From NCBI RefSeq assembly GCF_025420585.1, contig NZ_JAOEGB010000030.1, forward strand, positions 29,982 to 93,981: a stretch of 64,000 nucleotides of DNA. Reading direction: 5' to 3'. This document shows positions 1-8,673 of this stretch, in pieces. A model generated the notes under the pieces. The model did not search any database and was not told where the DNA came from. It saw nothing but the letters and a program-made list of their open reading frames with translations. This DNA is from Planotetraspora sp. A-T 1434. Lineage in GTDB: Bacteria; Actinomycetota; Actinomycetes; Streptosporangiales; Streptosporangiaceae. The translations under genes and the position numbers were made by a program. The stretch's first letter is position 1. Each line of letters starts with the position of its first letter.

Positions 1-779
1 ACGGGGAACAGGTGGAACATGGGGAACACGGGGAACACGGGGACGTCGTCCTGTTCGTCGACACTTTCACGGACGCCTTCTCACCCGAGGTCGGGCAGGC
101 GGCCGTCGCCGTCCTCGAAGACGCCGGCTACCGCGTCACCGTCACCGACCGGCCGGTCTGCTGCGGTCTGACCTGGATCTCCACCGGCCAGCTGGACGGC
201 GCCCGCCGGCAGGCACGCGCCACGGTCGACGCGCTGCTGCCGCATGTGCGGGCCGGTGCAAAGATCGTCGGGCTTGAGCCCTCCTGCACCGGAGTGCTAC
301 GGGCCGACACCGTCGAACTGCTGGGCGGGGAGGACGGCACAGACGCCGAGGACGCCCCGGCCCTGGTCGCCGCCAGAGAGGTCGCCGCCGCGACCCGCAC
401 CCTGGCCGAGTTGCTCGGCCAGACGCCCGGCTGGACCCCGCCGGATCTGACCGGCACCACCGGGGTCGCGCAGCCCCACTGCCACCACCACGCCGTGATG
501 GGCTGGGCCGCCGACGCCGCCCTGCTGCGGGACGCCGGGGCCGACATCGAGCGGCTCGGCGGGTGCTGCGGCCTGGCCGGCAACTTCGGGGTCGAGCGCG
601 GACACCACGACGTCTCCGTCGCCGTCGCCGAGCAACGGCTTCTGCCCGCCGTCCGGGCGGCCGGGCCCGGCACCGTCGTGCTCGCCGACGGGTTCAGTTG
701 CCGCACCCAGCTCAGCACGCTCACCCACCGCACCGGCCGGCATCTCGCCCAGCTCCTGGCCGAACGCCTGCCCCGCTGA
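1..779 (+). CDS. C-terminal part of a CCG-domain (Fe-S) oxidoreductase (5' truncated by window edge)
   Basis: The frame is open to the left edge, so the GTG at 12 is probably internal. The visible 255 residues carry the paired cysteine-rich CCG signature of the GlcF/heterodisulfide-reductase family: a first block with V-C-C-G-L near residue 50, a P-S-C-T-G motif, and a second block with P-H-C-H-H-H followed by L-G-G-C-C-G-L-A-G. In this family the domain binds an iron-sulfur cluster and passes electrons for FAD-linked lactate, glycolate or similar dehydrogenases; actinomycetes often fuse it to an FAD oxidase of about 950 aa, which this may be. A 9-nt repeat near the edge encodes Gly-Glu-His units, an odd low-complexity linker. 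The C-terminus ends cleanly in TGA. No regulatory site is visible. Confidence 0.8.
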   Translation, partial: GEQVEHGEHGEHGDVVLFVDTFTDAFSPEVGQAAVAVLEDAGYRVTVTDRPVCCGLTWISTGQLDGARRQARATVDALLPHVRAGAKIVGLEPSCTGVLRADTVELLGGEDGTDAEDAPALVAAREVAAATRTLAELLGQTPGWTPPDLTGTTGVAQPHCHHHAVMGWAADAALLRDAGADIERLGGCCGLAGNFGVERGHHDVSVAVAEQRLLPAVRAAGPGTVVLADGFSCRTQLSTLTHRTGRHLAQLLAERLPR

Positions 780-963
780 GCGCTGCTGTACGGCCGGCCG
801 CCACGGCAAGGGCCGAAATGGTGGTGCGCGCCGGGGCCGCCGTGATCGCGATGGGGGATGCCCTGAGGCCATATCACCCCAGTTCGCGACCTATTCTGAG
901 CCGAAGCGTCCGCCTTGGCTCTCTGTCGCCGAGGCGTCGGCTGAGCTGCAGATGGGATTTCGG

Positions 964-1929
964 ATGCTCAACCCCGTTCATTTACGGACACTTGTCGCCG
1001 TGATCCGTACCGGCTCGTTCGCTGATGCGGCACGGGATCTGGGCTACACGGGCTCCGCGGTTTCGCAGCAGATCGCCGCCCTGGAGCGGGTCGTCAAGGT
1101 TCCCCTTTTCGAGCGGGCCGCGCACAGTGTGCGGCCCACGGCGGCGGCGGAGTTCCTGGCCACCCGCGCGCACGACACCCTGGCGAGCCTGAAGGCGCTT
1201 GAGGACGACATCACCGGCATGGCCGAGGGCACCGTGGGGCGCATCCGGATAGGCAGCTTCCCGACCGCGAGCGAGCGGCTGCTTCCCGAGGCGCTCGCCG
1301 CGTTCCTCACCGACCACCCGAAGGTGGAGATCCTCCTCGACGAGGGTGAGTCCGAGGATCTGGTGAACAGCCTCCAGGACGGCAGAATCGACCTCGCCCT
1401 GGTGTACCACTACGACCTGGTCCCTCGGTCCTGGCCTCGGAGCCTCCAGGCGAAACCGCTGCTGGACGAGGAGCTGATCCTGCTGCTCCCCGAGGACCAC
1501 CACCTCACCACCGTGGACACCATCGTCCTGTCCGATCTGGCCACTGAGAACTGGATCTCGACCCGGGAGGGGACTGCGGGGTCCAAATGCATGAGACGGC
1601 TGTGCACCGGCAAGGGCTTCGAGCCCGCCGTGGCCATGCGCAGCAACGACTACGACGTCATCCGCAGTTTCGTGCGCTCCAGCCTTGGGATCGCTCTCGT
1701 GCCGGCACTCAGCCACGTCACCAGCGACGGGGTCTTCGCGGCCCCTCTACAGGACGTGACCGCCCGCCGCCACGTCGCCGTGCTGCATCGGGCGACGAAG
1801 TACAACCGTGCCGTCACCGGGGCCCTGCGGGCGCTCGAGCGAGCCGCGGCCGCGATCGTCGGCACCCAGCCGGGAGTGCGCCCGCCCACGCCCGGGTACG
1901 TGACGCACCCCGATGCCGGCAACGGTTGA
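964..1929 (+). CDS. LysR-family transcriptional regulator
   Basis: The protein of about 321 residues has an N-terminal winged HTH (roughly residues 1-60, with the typical G-S-F-x-x-A-A and S-A-V-S-Q-Q-I pattern) and a LysR substrate-binding domain that begins with I-R-I-G-S-F-P-T-A. I chose the ATG at 964 because family members normally start a few residues before H-L-R-T-L; an in-frame ATG at 952 is the alternative. The effector is unknown. It converges on the ALDH7-type gene that ends the nine-gene catabolic operon, leaving only 30 nt between stops, so it is a candidate but not a proven regulator of that operon. LysR proteins usually sit divergent from their target, which is not so here. 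Confidence 0.9.
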   Translation: MLNPVHLRTLVAVIRTGSFADAARDLGYTGSAVSQQIAALERVVKVPLFERAAHSVRPTAAAEFLATRAHDTLASLKALEDDITGMAEGTVGRIRIGSFPTASERLLPEALAAFLTDHPKVEILLDEGESEDLVNSLQDGRIDLALVYHYDLVPRSWPRSLQAKPLLDEELILLLPEDHHLTTVDTIVLSDLATENWISTREGTAGSKCMRRLCTGKGFEPAVAMRSNDYDVIRSFVRSSLGIALVPALSHVTSDGVFAAPLQDVTARRHVAVLHRATKYNRAVTGALRALERAAAAIVGTQPGVRPPTPGYVTHPDAGNG

Positions 1930-1959
1930 TCTCAAGCGCCATGCCGGCCGTACACGGCC

Positions 1960-3531
1960 TCAGACCGTGAAGTCGACGCCCTGGGCCAGGGGAAGCTCGC
2001 CCGAATAGTTGATGGTGTTGGTCGCCCGCCGCATGTAGGCCCGCCAGGCGTCCGATCCCGACTCACGGCCGCCGCCGGTCTCCTTCTCGCCGCCGAACGC
2101 GCCCCCGATCTCGGCGCCGGACGTGCCGATGTTCACATTGACGATGCCGCAGTCCGACCCGACAGCGCTGACGAACCGCTCCGCCTCCGCCTGGTCGGAC
2201 GTGAAGATCGACGACGACAGACCCTGCGGGACGTCGTTGTTGAGGTCGATGGCGGTGTCCAGATCCCGGTAGCGCATCAGGTAGAGCAGGGGAGCGAACG
2301 TCTCCTCCCGCACGATCTCGCTCTGCGCGGGCATGCGGACGATGGCCGGCTCGACGTAGTAGGCATCCGGGCTCACGTCCTCCAGACGGCGTCCTCCGCC
2401 GACGAGAAGCTCTCCCCCTTCCTTGTGCGCCCGGTCGAGAGCCCCGGCCAGACTCTGGAAGGCACTTTCGTTGATGAGCGGGCCCACGAGCGTTCCCTCC
2501 GCCGTGGGATCTCCGATCGGGAGGCGCCCGTATGCCGCGACGAGACGGCGTTCCAGTTCGTCGGCGACGTCCTCGTGGACGAACACGCGGCGCATGCTCG
2601 TGCATCGCTGGCCCGCGGTGCCCGCGGCGGAGAACACGATGCCGCGTGTCGCCAGATCGAGGTCGGCCGATCGTGCGACGACCGCCGCGTTGTTCCCGCC
2701 GAGCTCCAGCAGGCACCGGCCGAACCGGGCCGCCACGCGTGGCCCCACGGCCCGCCCCATCCGCGTGGAACCCGTGGCGCTGAGCAGGGCCACGTCGGGG
2801 TGATCGACCAGTCGTTCGCCCACATCGGCTCCGCCGAGCAGGACCTGGCTGACGTGCCGTGGCGCTCCGGTCTCCTCGATCGCCCGCTGGAGAACGGCCT
2901 GGCAGGCCAGAGCGGTCAGCGGCGCCATCTCGGACGGCTTCCAGACCACCGGGTCGCCGCACACCAGAGCCACCGCCGCGTTCCACGACCACACGGCCGC
3001 CGGGAAGTTGAAGGCGCTGATGACGCCCACGACCCCCAACGGGTGCCAGGTCTCCATGAGCCGGTGACCGGGACGCTCGGACGGCATGGTCTTCCCATAG
3101 AGCTGACGGGACAGCCCGACGGCGAACTCGCAGATGTCGACCATCTCTTGCACTTCGCCGAGCGCCTCAGAGACGATCTTGCCTACTTCGAGGCCGATCA
3201 GGGTTGCGATGTCCTCCTTGTGCTCGACGAGCAGCTCGCCGAGCCTGCTCACCAGCGCTCCGCGCACAGGTGCGGGGGTCTCCCGCCAGATGAGGAAGGC
3301 TTCCCGGGCGCGCGACACCGTCTCGTCGACGGCATCGCCGTCCACCCACGTGACCGGCAGCAACTCCGCACCGTTGATGGGAGACCGTGAGGAATGGGCG
3401 CCGCGCAACAGCGCGGGGTCCACGCCACAGCGCTCAAGGGCGCGCCGGGCCTCTTCGCGGAGCCGGCCGGGCGTGGGCAGGGGGGCGGTTGACAAGGTGG
3501 CGGGCGAGGCGGTGGGCGAGGACGGGGTCAC
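1960..3531 (-). CDS. ALDH7-type aldehyde dehydrogenase (piperideine-6-carboxylate / aminoadipate-semialdehyde dehydrogenase-like)
   Basis: The 523-residue NAD(P)-dependent aldehyde dehydrogenase resembles the antiquitin/ALDH7 branch rather than generic ALDHs: it has S-P-I-N-G near the N-terminus, L-E-L-G-G-N-N-A, and G-T-A-G-Q-R-C-T-S with the catalytic cysteine at about residue 310. Family members oxidise alpha-aminoadipate semialdehyde, in equilibrium with piperideine-6-carboxylate, in lysine catabolism. The start is a GTG at 3531 behind a GAGAGAA-like Shine-Dalgarno. It is the last gene of a nine-gene minus-strand operon that begins with an ABC importer. The specific substrate is inferred from subfamily resemblance; other semialdehydes are possible. 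Confidence 0.88.
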   Translation of the reverse strand: MTPSSPTASPATLSTAPLPTPGRLREEARRALERCGVDPALLRGAHSSRSPINGAELLPVTWVDGDAVDETVSRAREAFLIWRETPAPVRGALVSRLGELLVEHKEDIATLIGLEVGKIVSEALGEVQEMVDICEFAVGLSRQLYGKTMPSERPGHRLMETWHPLGVVGVISAFNFPAAVWSWNAAVALVCGDPVVWKPSEMAPLTALACQAVLQRAIEETGAPRHVSQVLLGGADVGERLVDHPDVALLSATGSTRMGRAVGPRVAARFGRCLLELGGNNAAVVARSADLDLATRGIVFSAAGTAGQRCTSMRRVFVHEDVADELERRLVAAYGRLPIGDPTAEGTLVGPLINESAFQSLAGALDRAHKEGGELLVGGGRRLEDVSPDAYYVEPAIVRMPAQSEIVREETFAPLLYLMRYRDLDTAIDLNNDVPQGLSSSIFTSDQAEAERFVSAVGSDCGIVNVNIGTSGAEIGGAFGGEKETGGGRESGSDAWRAYMRRATNTINYSGELPLAQGVDFTV

Positions 3532-3641
3532 AACAGTTCTCTCAATCTATGGTTATGCGAATCCGGCCGGGGGAGCCGAGTTTTGTCACGATTTCTGACC
3601 TCGGAGCCGGGCCCGTACGAGGCGCCGGGCTCGGGCTCGGC

Positions 3642-4808
3642 TCATGCCACGGGCTGCTTGGCGTGTTCCCCGATGGCGGTCCGGCCACGCAGGCGCATCG
3701 CCGCCAGCACTCGCTCCTGGGCGATCTGCCGAGCCGCGACGTGCGGCGTGGTGCCGCGCGTGCTGCTCTCCAGCAGGACCGTCGCGGCGTTGCCGCGGAT
3801 CTTCGCGGATATGTGCGCGAAGATCTGAGCGGGGTCGGTGGCGAACGCCGAGTATCGGTTGTCCATGGAGAACGCGGCGGCGATGACCCCTCCCGCGTTG
3901 GCGATGAAGTCCGGAACCACGGAGACGCCGCGCGCGGCCAGCACCTCCAGGGCCGGACCGGTCGTCGGCATGTTCGCTCCCTCGACCACCAGGGAGGCCG
4001 TCGTCGACCGGGCCACGTCCACATCCACCACGTCCTGGATGGCCGCGGGGACCAGGATGTCGCAGTCGAAGGCCAGCGCGTCGCCGGTCGGTCTGACCCC
4101 GCCGTACTCCCGCACACACCCGTCGCCCGCCTCGCCGCGCAACTGCAGAAGCCGGTTCAGGTCCAGGCCGTCAGGATCGTGCACGGAGCCGACGGACGTG
4201 GACACCCCGACAACCGTGGCTCCCAGGGCGCGGAACCGCTCGGCGGCCGCCGCGCCCACCGCGCCGAAGCCCTGAATGACGACCCGGGCGCCCTTCATCG
4301 TGACGCTGAGGGTCTGGGCCGCGGCATCGGCCGCCTCCGCGACGCCGAAACCGGTGACCCCGAGCTCGTCGTAGGGCACTCCTCCCAGCGCCGTGGGAAG
4401 GCCGACCGCCGCTCCGCGATCTCCGAGCTCGTCGACGAAGATCGCCGCGTCCTTCTCCGAAAGGCCCATATCCAGGCCGAAGACGTACTCCTTGGGCACC
4501 TCGTTGGAGAGGGCCCGCGCGAAGGCCCGCAGGAGTTGCTCCTTGTTCGCCGCATTGGGGTCTCCCACGAGGCCGGCCTTGGCACCGCCGTAGTAAAGAT
4601 CCGCGGCCGCCCATTTCCACGTCATCGTGCGCGCCAGGCGAGCCACCTCGTCAACGGACAGCGTGGGACTCATCCGGGTGCCGCCTTTGCCCATGCCGCG
4701 AGCGGTGTTGTCCAGGACGAGCACGCCCTTCATCCCGGATTTGCGATCCGAGACGCAGACAACCTTCTCCGGACCCCATTCATCCATGAGCGCGAGGACG
4801 TCCGTCAC
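3642..4808 (-). CDS. Glu/Leu/Phe/Val-type amino acid dehydrogenase
   Basis: The 388-residue cytosolic enzyme belongs to the ELFV dehydrogenase family, which reversibly deaminates an L-amino acid to a 2-oxo acid with NAD(P). Visible hallmarks are K-G-G-T-R, the substrate-binding lysine in T-W-K-W-A, the catalytic lysine in G-G-A-K-A-G, the aspartate of G-L-D-M-G, a Rossmann motif G-F-G-A-V-G, and A-N-A-G-G near the C-terminus. I place the start at a GTG (4808) because AAGGAG lies just upstream; two in-frame ATGs further upstream have no comparable site. Length fits the shorter leucine/valine-type subgroup. It lies between the flavin monooxygenase and the ALDH in one operon, so it probably deaminates the imported compound or an intermediate. 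Confidence 0.87.
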   Translation of the reverse strand: MTDVLALMDEWGPEKVVCVSDRKSGMKGVLVLDNTARGMGKGGTRMSPTLSVDEVARLARTMTWKWAAADLYYGGAKAGLVGDPNAANKEQLLRAFARALSNEVPKEYVFGLDMGLSEKDAAIFVDELGDRGAAVGLPTALGGVPYDELGVTGFGVAEAADAAAQTLSVTMKGARVVIQGFGAVGAAAAERFRALGATVVGVSTSVGSVHDPDGLDLNRLLQLRGEAGDGCVREYGGVRPTGDALAFDCDILVPAAIQDVVDVDVARSTTASLVVEGANMPTTGPALEVLAARGVSVVPDFIANAGGVIAAAFSMDNRYSAFATDPAQIFAHISAKIRGNAATVLLESSTRGTTPHVAARQIAQERVLAAMRLRGRTAIGEHAKQPVA

Positions 4809-4917
4809 AGTTCTCCTTAGGTCATTGTGATGCCGACTCAGCATCACTGAGGCGGTAGCCGCTTGGAAGGTTCTCAGCCGCTGGGTTTCGACACTCGAGC
4901 ACCAGATCCGCTGGTGG

Positions 4918-6273
4918 TCATGGACCTTCAGTGGCGCCGTCGGCCCGCCGTACCGGCGATTCCGGAAACGCTGAGCGGGCGGGTCCGTGAAGAGCGCCGG
5001 CCGCCGGAGGGCGCTCCTTCAGCCGGCGTGCCAGACGCCCTGCCTTGGCCATGTCCCGTGCCCACACATGCCGGAGTTGATCGATCTGGTCCGTCGCGGC
5101 TCGTGCTCCGCCGAAGTATTCCGCCAGGGGTTTCGCCACCTTCTCCTGTACGGCCAGCAGGTCGAGGAGCAACTCCGACTGCGCCGAATAGACGGGCAGT
5201 TGAGGACCTCGTGGGGCGATGAGTCCCACGAAGAACAGACGCGCGGCATTGAGGGGCAGCACGCCGCCCGCGACCCTCAACGGAACGCCTCCACGGGTCT
5301 CGAGGGCGGAGGGCTCCAGGAACCGGAGGCTGACCTTGAATCCCGAGGCCCACAGAATGGAGTCGAATTCCTCGGTGGTCCCGTCGGCGAACGACACGGC
5401 CCTGCCGTCGATGGCGACGACCTCGCCCACCACCCGGATGCGACCGTGGTCGATCCAGTAAGTCAGAAGGCTGTTGACGACGGGGAGGTTCTCGAAGAGG
5501 TTCCGGCTGTCGGGCTTCGGGAGCCCGCGATGGCTTTCCGGGTCCCCCACGGCGATTCTCACCAGCTCACGCAGCACGCGCTCCTGAAGCCGCGGCGGCA
5601 GTTTCGCGACGAGTTTCAGCTCGCTGCGCGGCCTGCCGTACAGCGTCTTGGGCTGGTAGACCCGGCCGCCCCTGATCGAGATGCTGGTGGTGAAGCCGGC
5701 CTGCGCGGCGTCGACGGCCAGGTCGCATCCCGAGTTGCCCGCGCCCACCACGAGCACCCGCTGTCCTTCGAGATCCCGGGTGTTGGTGTATTCGGAAGAG
5801 TGCAGAGAAACACCGGTGAATTCACCGGCGAGATCGGGGAGGGCGGGATCCCACAGGTGTCCGTTCGCCACGACGACCCCGTCGAAACGCCGTGTGGCGC
5901 CATCAGAGGTCGCGACGAGCCAGCCCTGGGTTGAGTCCCCGTTGACAGGCCTGACCTCGACCACCTCTGTGAAGAACAGAATGTGCTCGGTCAGTCCGTT
6001 GCTCGTTCCGTAGTCGACGATGTAGTCCCGCATCTGGTTCCGGCTGGGAAACGTCGGATAGGTGCCGGGCATCCCGCGGTCCGCGAAGCCGGAGGAATCC
6101 CGGGGCGTGATCAGGTGCAGTGCCTCGTAGTCCGTGTGCCAGTGCCCGCCGACGCGGTCGCTGCGTTCGAAACATGTGACATCGTGGCCCGCGCTCACCA
6201 ACGCCTTGAGCGCGGCCAGGCCGGCTGCTCCCGCGCCGATGACGCAGTACGCGGGTTTGGTGGACTTTGTCAC
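4918..6273 (-). CDS. Class B flavin-dependent monooxygenase (FMO-like)
   Basis: The 451-residue flavoprotein has an N-terminal FAD motif G-A-G-A-A-G-L, an FMO/BVMO fingerprint reading F-T-G-V-S-L-H-S-S-E-Y around residue 150, and a second Rossmann motif G-A-G-N-S-G-C-D for NADPH. Family members use a C4a-hydroperoxyflavin to oxygenate soft nucleophiles such as amines, sulfides or 2-oxo acids. The start is a GTG with AAGGA about 10 nt upstream, 12 nt after the preceding cyclotransferase-like gene, so the two are co-transcribed. Within this operon it could N-oxygenate an amine or act on a 2-oxo acid made by the dehydrogenase; sequence alone does not decide. Confidence 0.88.
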   Translation of the reverse strand: MTKSTKPAYCVIGAGAAGLAALKALVSAGHDVTCFERSDRVGGHWHTDYEALHLITPRDSSGFADRGMPGTYPTFPSRNQMRDYIVDYGTSNGLTEHILFFTEVVEVRPVNGDSTQGWLVATSDGATRRFDGVVVANGHLWDPALPDLAGEFTGVSLHSSEYTNTRDLEGQRVLVVGAGNSGCDLAVDAAQAGFTTSISIRGGRVYQPKTLYGRPRSELKLVAKLPPRLQERVLRELVRIAVGDPESHRGLPKPDSRNLFENLPVVNSLLTYWIDHGRIRVVGEVVAIDGRAVSFADGTTEEFDSILWASGFKVSLRFLEPSALETRGGVPLRVAGGVLPLNAARLFFVGLIAPRGPQLPVYSAQSELLLDLLAVQEKVAKPLAEYFGGARAATDQIDQLRHVWARDMAKAGRLARRLKERPPAAGALHGPARSAFPESPVRRADGATEGP

Positions 6274-6285
6274 GTTGATATTCCT

Positions 6286-6774
6286 TCAGGAGGCCCTGTG
6301 CGGGGGCAGCGCGTCGAGGTAGTCGTTCAACTGGACGACGAAGTCATCGGGGAGACCGGCTGAATGCGATCCTTCGCGCACCAGGCCCACGTAAGCGTCG
6401 TCGGGGGTCGCCGGTCGCAGAGGATCCGTCAGGAAGTACGTCGTGACCACCATGGGCAGGCCGTCCACCGTGGTGACGTCGATGGGAAGGCGCCGGAACC
6501 AGTCGCGGCCGACACCTGACGCCCGATCGAGGTCTGCCATCTCCGAATCGGTGACCCGGTAGACGACTCCGTACGCGTTCGTTCCCGGCGCCTCGGCCAG
6601 GTGGCATCCCACGCGACCGGCTTCGTCGCTGTAGGCCCAGAATTCCAGCCGATGATCGGGGAAGGAGGCGACCGCGATCTTTTCGGCGCCCGGACAGTAT
6701 TTCCGCATCTCCTCGGTTCCCAGCAGGGTGCCGTAACCGAAGTAGTAGGTGGTGGATTCATCGGGCGAGGTCAT
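6286..6774 (-). CDS. Gamma-glutamylcyclotransferase-fold (AIG2/GGCT-like) protein A
   Basis: This protein of about 162 residues has the N-terminal Y-F-G-Y-G-T-L-L loop of the gamma-glutamylcyclotransferase fold and the later L-D-R-x-S-G-V-G segment where catalytic members carry a glutamate (E-G). Here that position reads Ser, so the canonical general base appears to be missing. Catalytic relatives release 5-oxoproline from gamma-glutamyl peptides or amines. I chose the second ATG (6774) because AGAGGA precedes it at proper spacing; the ATG at 6780 directly abuts that site. It lies between the DAO oxidoreductase and the FMO in the operon, and a second, divergent member of the fold lies two genes upstream. 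Confidence 0.8.
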   Translation of the reverse strand: MTSPDESTTYYFGYGTLLGTEEMRKYCPGAEKIAVASFPDHRLEFWAYSDEAGRVGCHLAEAPGTNAYGVVYRVTDSEMADLDRASGVGRDWFRRLPIDVTTVDGLPMVVTTYFLTDPLRPATPDDAYVGLVREGSHSAGLPDDFVVQLNDYLDALPPHRAS

Positions 6775-6813
6775 TGTCATTCCTCTGAGTAGCGGGGCTT
6801 CGGGAGGCGGGGT

Positions 6814-7992
6814 TCACCCGATCGTTCGTTTGGCGTATTCCGCGCCGGACACCGGGAACCCGGCACCCGCGAATCGATTCAGGTTGAACGGCGTCAGATC
6901 GACGGTCGTCGCGTCGTGGCCGAGGATCAGCTCGCTGAGGGACAGCCCCGCCGCCGGTGCCACCTTGTGCCCCTTGCCGGCCGCGGCGACATTCAGGTAC
7001 AACCCCGGCATCTGATCCACCCCACCGAAGATGGGCTTGCCATCGGGGGCGTAGGTGTCGGCTCTGGTCCATGACCGCCTGACCCTCGAGCGGCCGAGTG
7101 ACGGTATGCGGGAGGCGACCTTCGCGATCCCTTCCGCGTCGGCGGCCGGATCGACGCGCAGGTCGTAGCTGTCGGGATCCACGGGCTTCGCGGTGAACCG
7201 GTCTCGAAGCGTGATGATGCCGCGACCACCGGGCCGGGGCGTCAGCCAGGAATCGGTGATCGGATCCATGTACGAGCTGACTCGGCCGAGCTCTTCGGGA
7301 AGGTCGATCTCGCCTACGGATATCGCCCGTGACTCCAGCGGCAACGCGATGCCCGCCGACGCGGCGAGGGGCTTCGACCAGGCGCCCGCCGCGAGCACGA
7401 CGGTGCGCGTGGCGATGATCTCCCCGCCGGCGGTCTCAACGCCTGTCACTCCGCGGGCATCGACCAGGATCCGGGTGGCGTCCGTGGGGCTCACGCGGAC
7501 GCCCAGTCGCCTGATCGCGGCAAGAAGCGTCGTCGTGCACAGCCAGTTGCCGGCCGTTCCGGCGTTGGGCTCATAGACCGCCGCGCCGATCCCGTGGAGG
7601 TCGAAGTAGGGGTGGAGTTCGGCGATCTCCGCGGGGCCGAGAACGAGCGCTTCCACTCCGAGGTCATGCTGAATGGCGACATTGGTCTTGAGGCTCTCGA
7701 CCTCGTCCTCGCCGACGAAGCGGATGAAGCCCGAGGGGAGCCACCCGTTCGGCGCCCCCACGTGTTCCTCCCAGTGCTCGAAGAACGGCATGCTCGCCGC
7801 CGCCAGGGCCGCCTCGGGCCTGTTGTCGTGGTGGGTTCTCAGCAGGCCGACAGCGTCCTGAGACGCGCTACGGCCGGCCATGGTTCCGGTCAGGAGAGTG
7901 ACCTGGCCCGCGCCCAGTCGGGACAGGTGATATGCCGTCGCGGCACCGTTGAGGCCGCCGCCGATGACGACGACGTCTTGTGTCACGGTCAT
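6814..7992 (-). CDS. FAD-dependent oxidoreductase, DAO/sarcosine-oxidase type
   Basis: The product has 392 residues starting just before a dinucleotide-binding motif G-G-G-L-N-G, followed by a DAO-fold body and a C-terminal G-K-G-H-K-V-A-P-A-A-G segment typical of glycine/sarcosine/D-amino-acid oxidase relatives. Such enzymes oxidise a C-N bond with FAD and give an imine that hydrolyses to an aldehyde or oxo acid. I take the ATG at 7992, directly before the FAD motif; the upstream in-frame extension overlaps the preceding gene and is proline/arginine-rich. The gene lies between two GGCT-fold genes. In gamma-glutamyl-polyamine pathways a DAO-type oxidase and an ALDH act in sequence, which resembles this layout. 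Confidence 0.87.
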   Translation of the reverse strand: MTVTQDVVVIGGGLNGAATAYHLSRLGAGQVTLLTGTMAGRSASQDAVGLLRTHHDNRPEAALAAASMPFFEHWEEHVGAPNGWLPSGFIRFVGEDEVESLKTNVAIQHDLGVEALVLGPAEIAELHPYFDLHGIGAAVYEPNAGTAGNWLCTTTLLAAIRRLGVRVSPTDATRILVDARGVTGVETAGGEIIATRTVVLAAGAWSKPLAASAGIALPLESRAISVGEIDLPEELGRVSSYMDPITDSWLTPRPGGRGIITLRDRFTAKPVDPDSYDLRVDPAADAEGIAKVASRIPSLGRSRVRRSWTRADTYAPDGKPIFGGVDQMPGLYLNVAAAGKGHKVAPAAGLSLSELILGHDATTVDLTPFNLNRFAGAGFPVSGAEYAKRTIG

Positions 7993-8036
7993 GGGTGTTG
8001 GTTCGCTTTCTGCCGGCGTCGGGGTGCGACCGTCGG

Positions 8037-8540
8037 CTATTCGTCCGAGAGGGGGACCGGGTTGGCGCGTCCGGGATCGGGGCATGCCTCGGCCGCGTCA
8101 TACGTCGCCCGCAACTCATCCCCGTAGGACCGCGGCAGGGTCCACGCCTCGATGCCGGTCAGGATGTGATCCCACTCGTAGTCCGGGACCTTCATCGGCT
8201 CACCCGGATTGTTCAGGCAGTACGTCCAGCAGTCGTAGACGGCGCCGTCATCCCCGTACACGCTGAGGAACCGCGCCCCATTCGCCGCGAAGACCCGCGC
8301 GTCATGAGGCAGGCCCATTTCGATGATCGCGCCATATGCGACCCGGCCCCAGGCGTCACCGGTGTCCGAGAGGTGACACCAGCCCTTGCTGCCTTCCGAG
8401 TCCGCCGACCGGCGGAACTCGACTCGCCGGTTGTGAGCTCTGCCGAGGGTGACGACCCTCGCGCTGGGAGCCCTCGCCTTGAGGAGGCGAGGGTCCAGCC
8501 AGGTGCAATAGGCGAAGTAGTAGCCGATCTCGTCCGTCAT
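8037..8540 (-). CDS. Gamma-glutamylcyclotransferase-fold protein B
   Basis: The 167-residue protein is a distant relative of protein A. Its N-terminal loop reads Y-Y-F-A-Y-C-T-W-L-D, a modified form of the usual Y-G-S-N/Y-G-T loop, and at the expected catalytic glutamate it has an Asn-Gly (A-A-N-G-A-R-F). It may therefore bind or process a different ligand from known cyclotransferases. The start region is duplicated: the same 14 nt occur again 17 nt upstream, giving an out-of-frame ATG at 8557 whose six-codon frame ends in TGA overlapping the real ATG. It follows the ABC ATPase gene after 133 nt and precedes the DAO gene. Confidence 0.72.
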   Translation of the reverse strand: MTDEIGYYFAYCTWLDPRLLKARAPSARVVTLGRAHNRRVEFRRSADSEGSKGWCHLSDTGDAWGRVAYGAIIEMGLPHDARVFAANGARFLSVYGDDGAVYDCWTYCLNNPGEPMKVPDYEWDHILTGIEAWTLPRSYGDELRATYDAAEACPDPGRANPVPLSDE

Positions 8541-8673
8541 GAAATCTCGTCCGTCATGAAAGTCGTGTTCTCCCGTTACGCGGCTTCCGTCGTACGGTGG
8601 CCGCCGCTCTCGATGTGTAGAGCCGCTGCGATTAGAGCCGGTGTCTTTAGAGCGCTGTGATCAGAGCCTGCGA

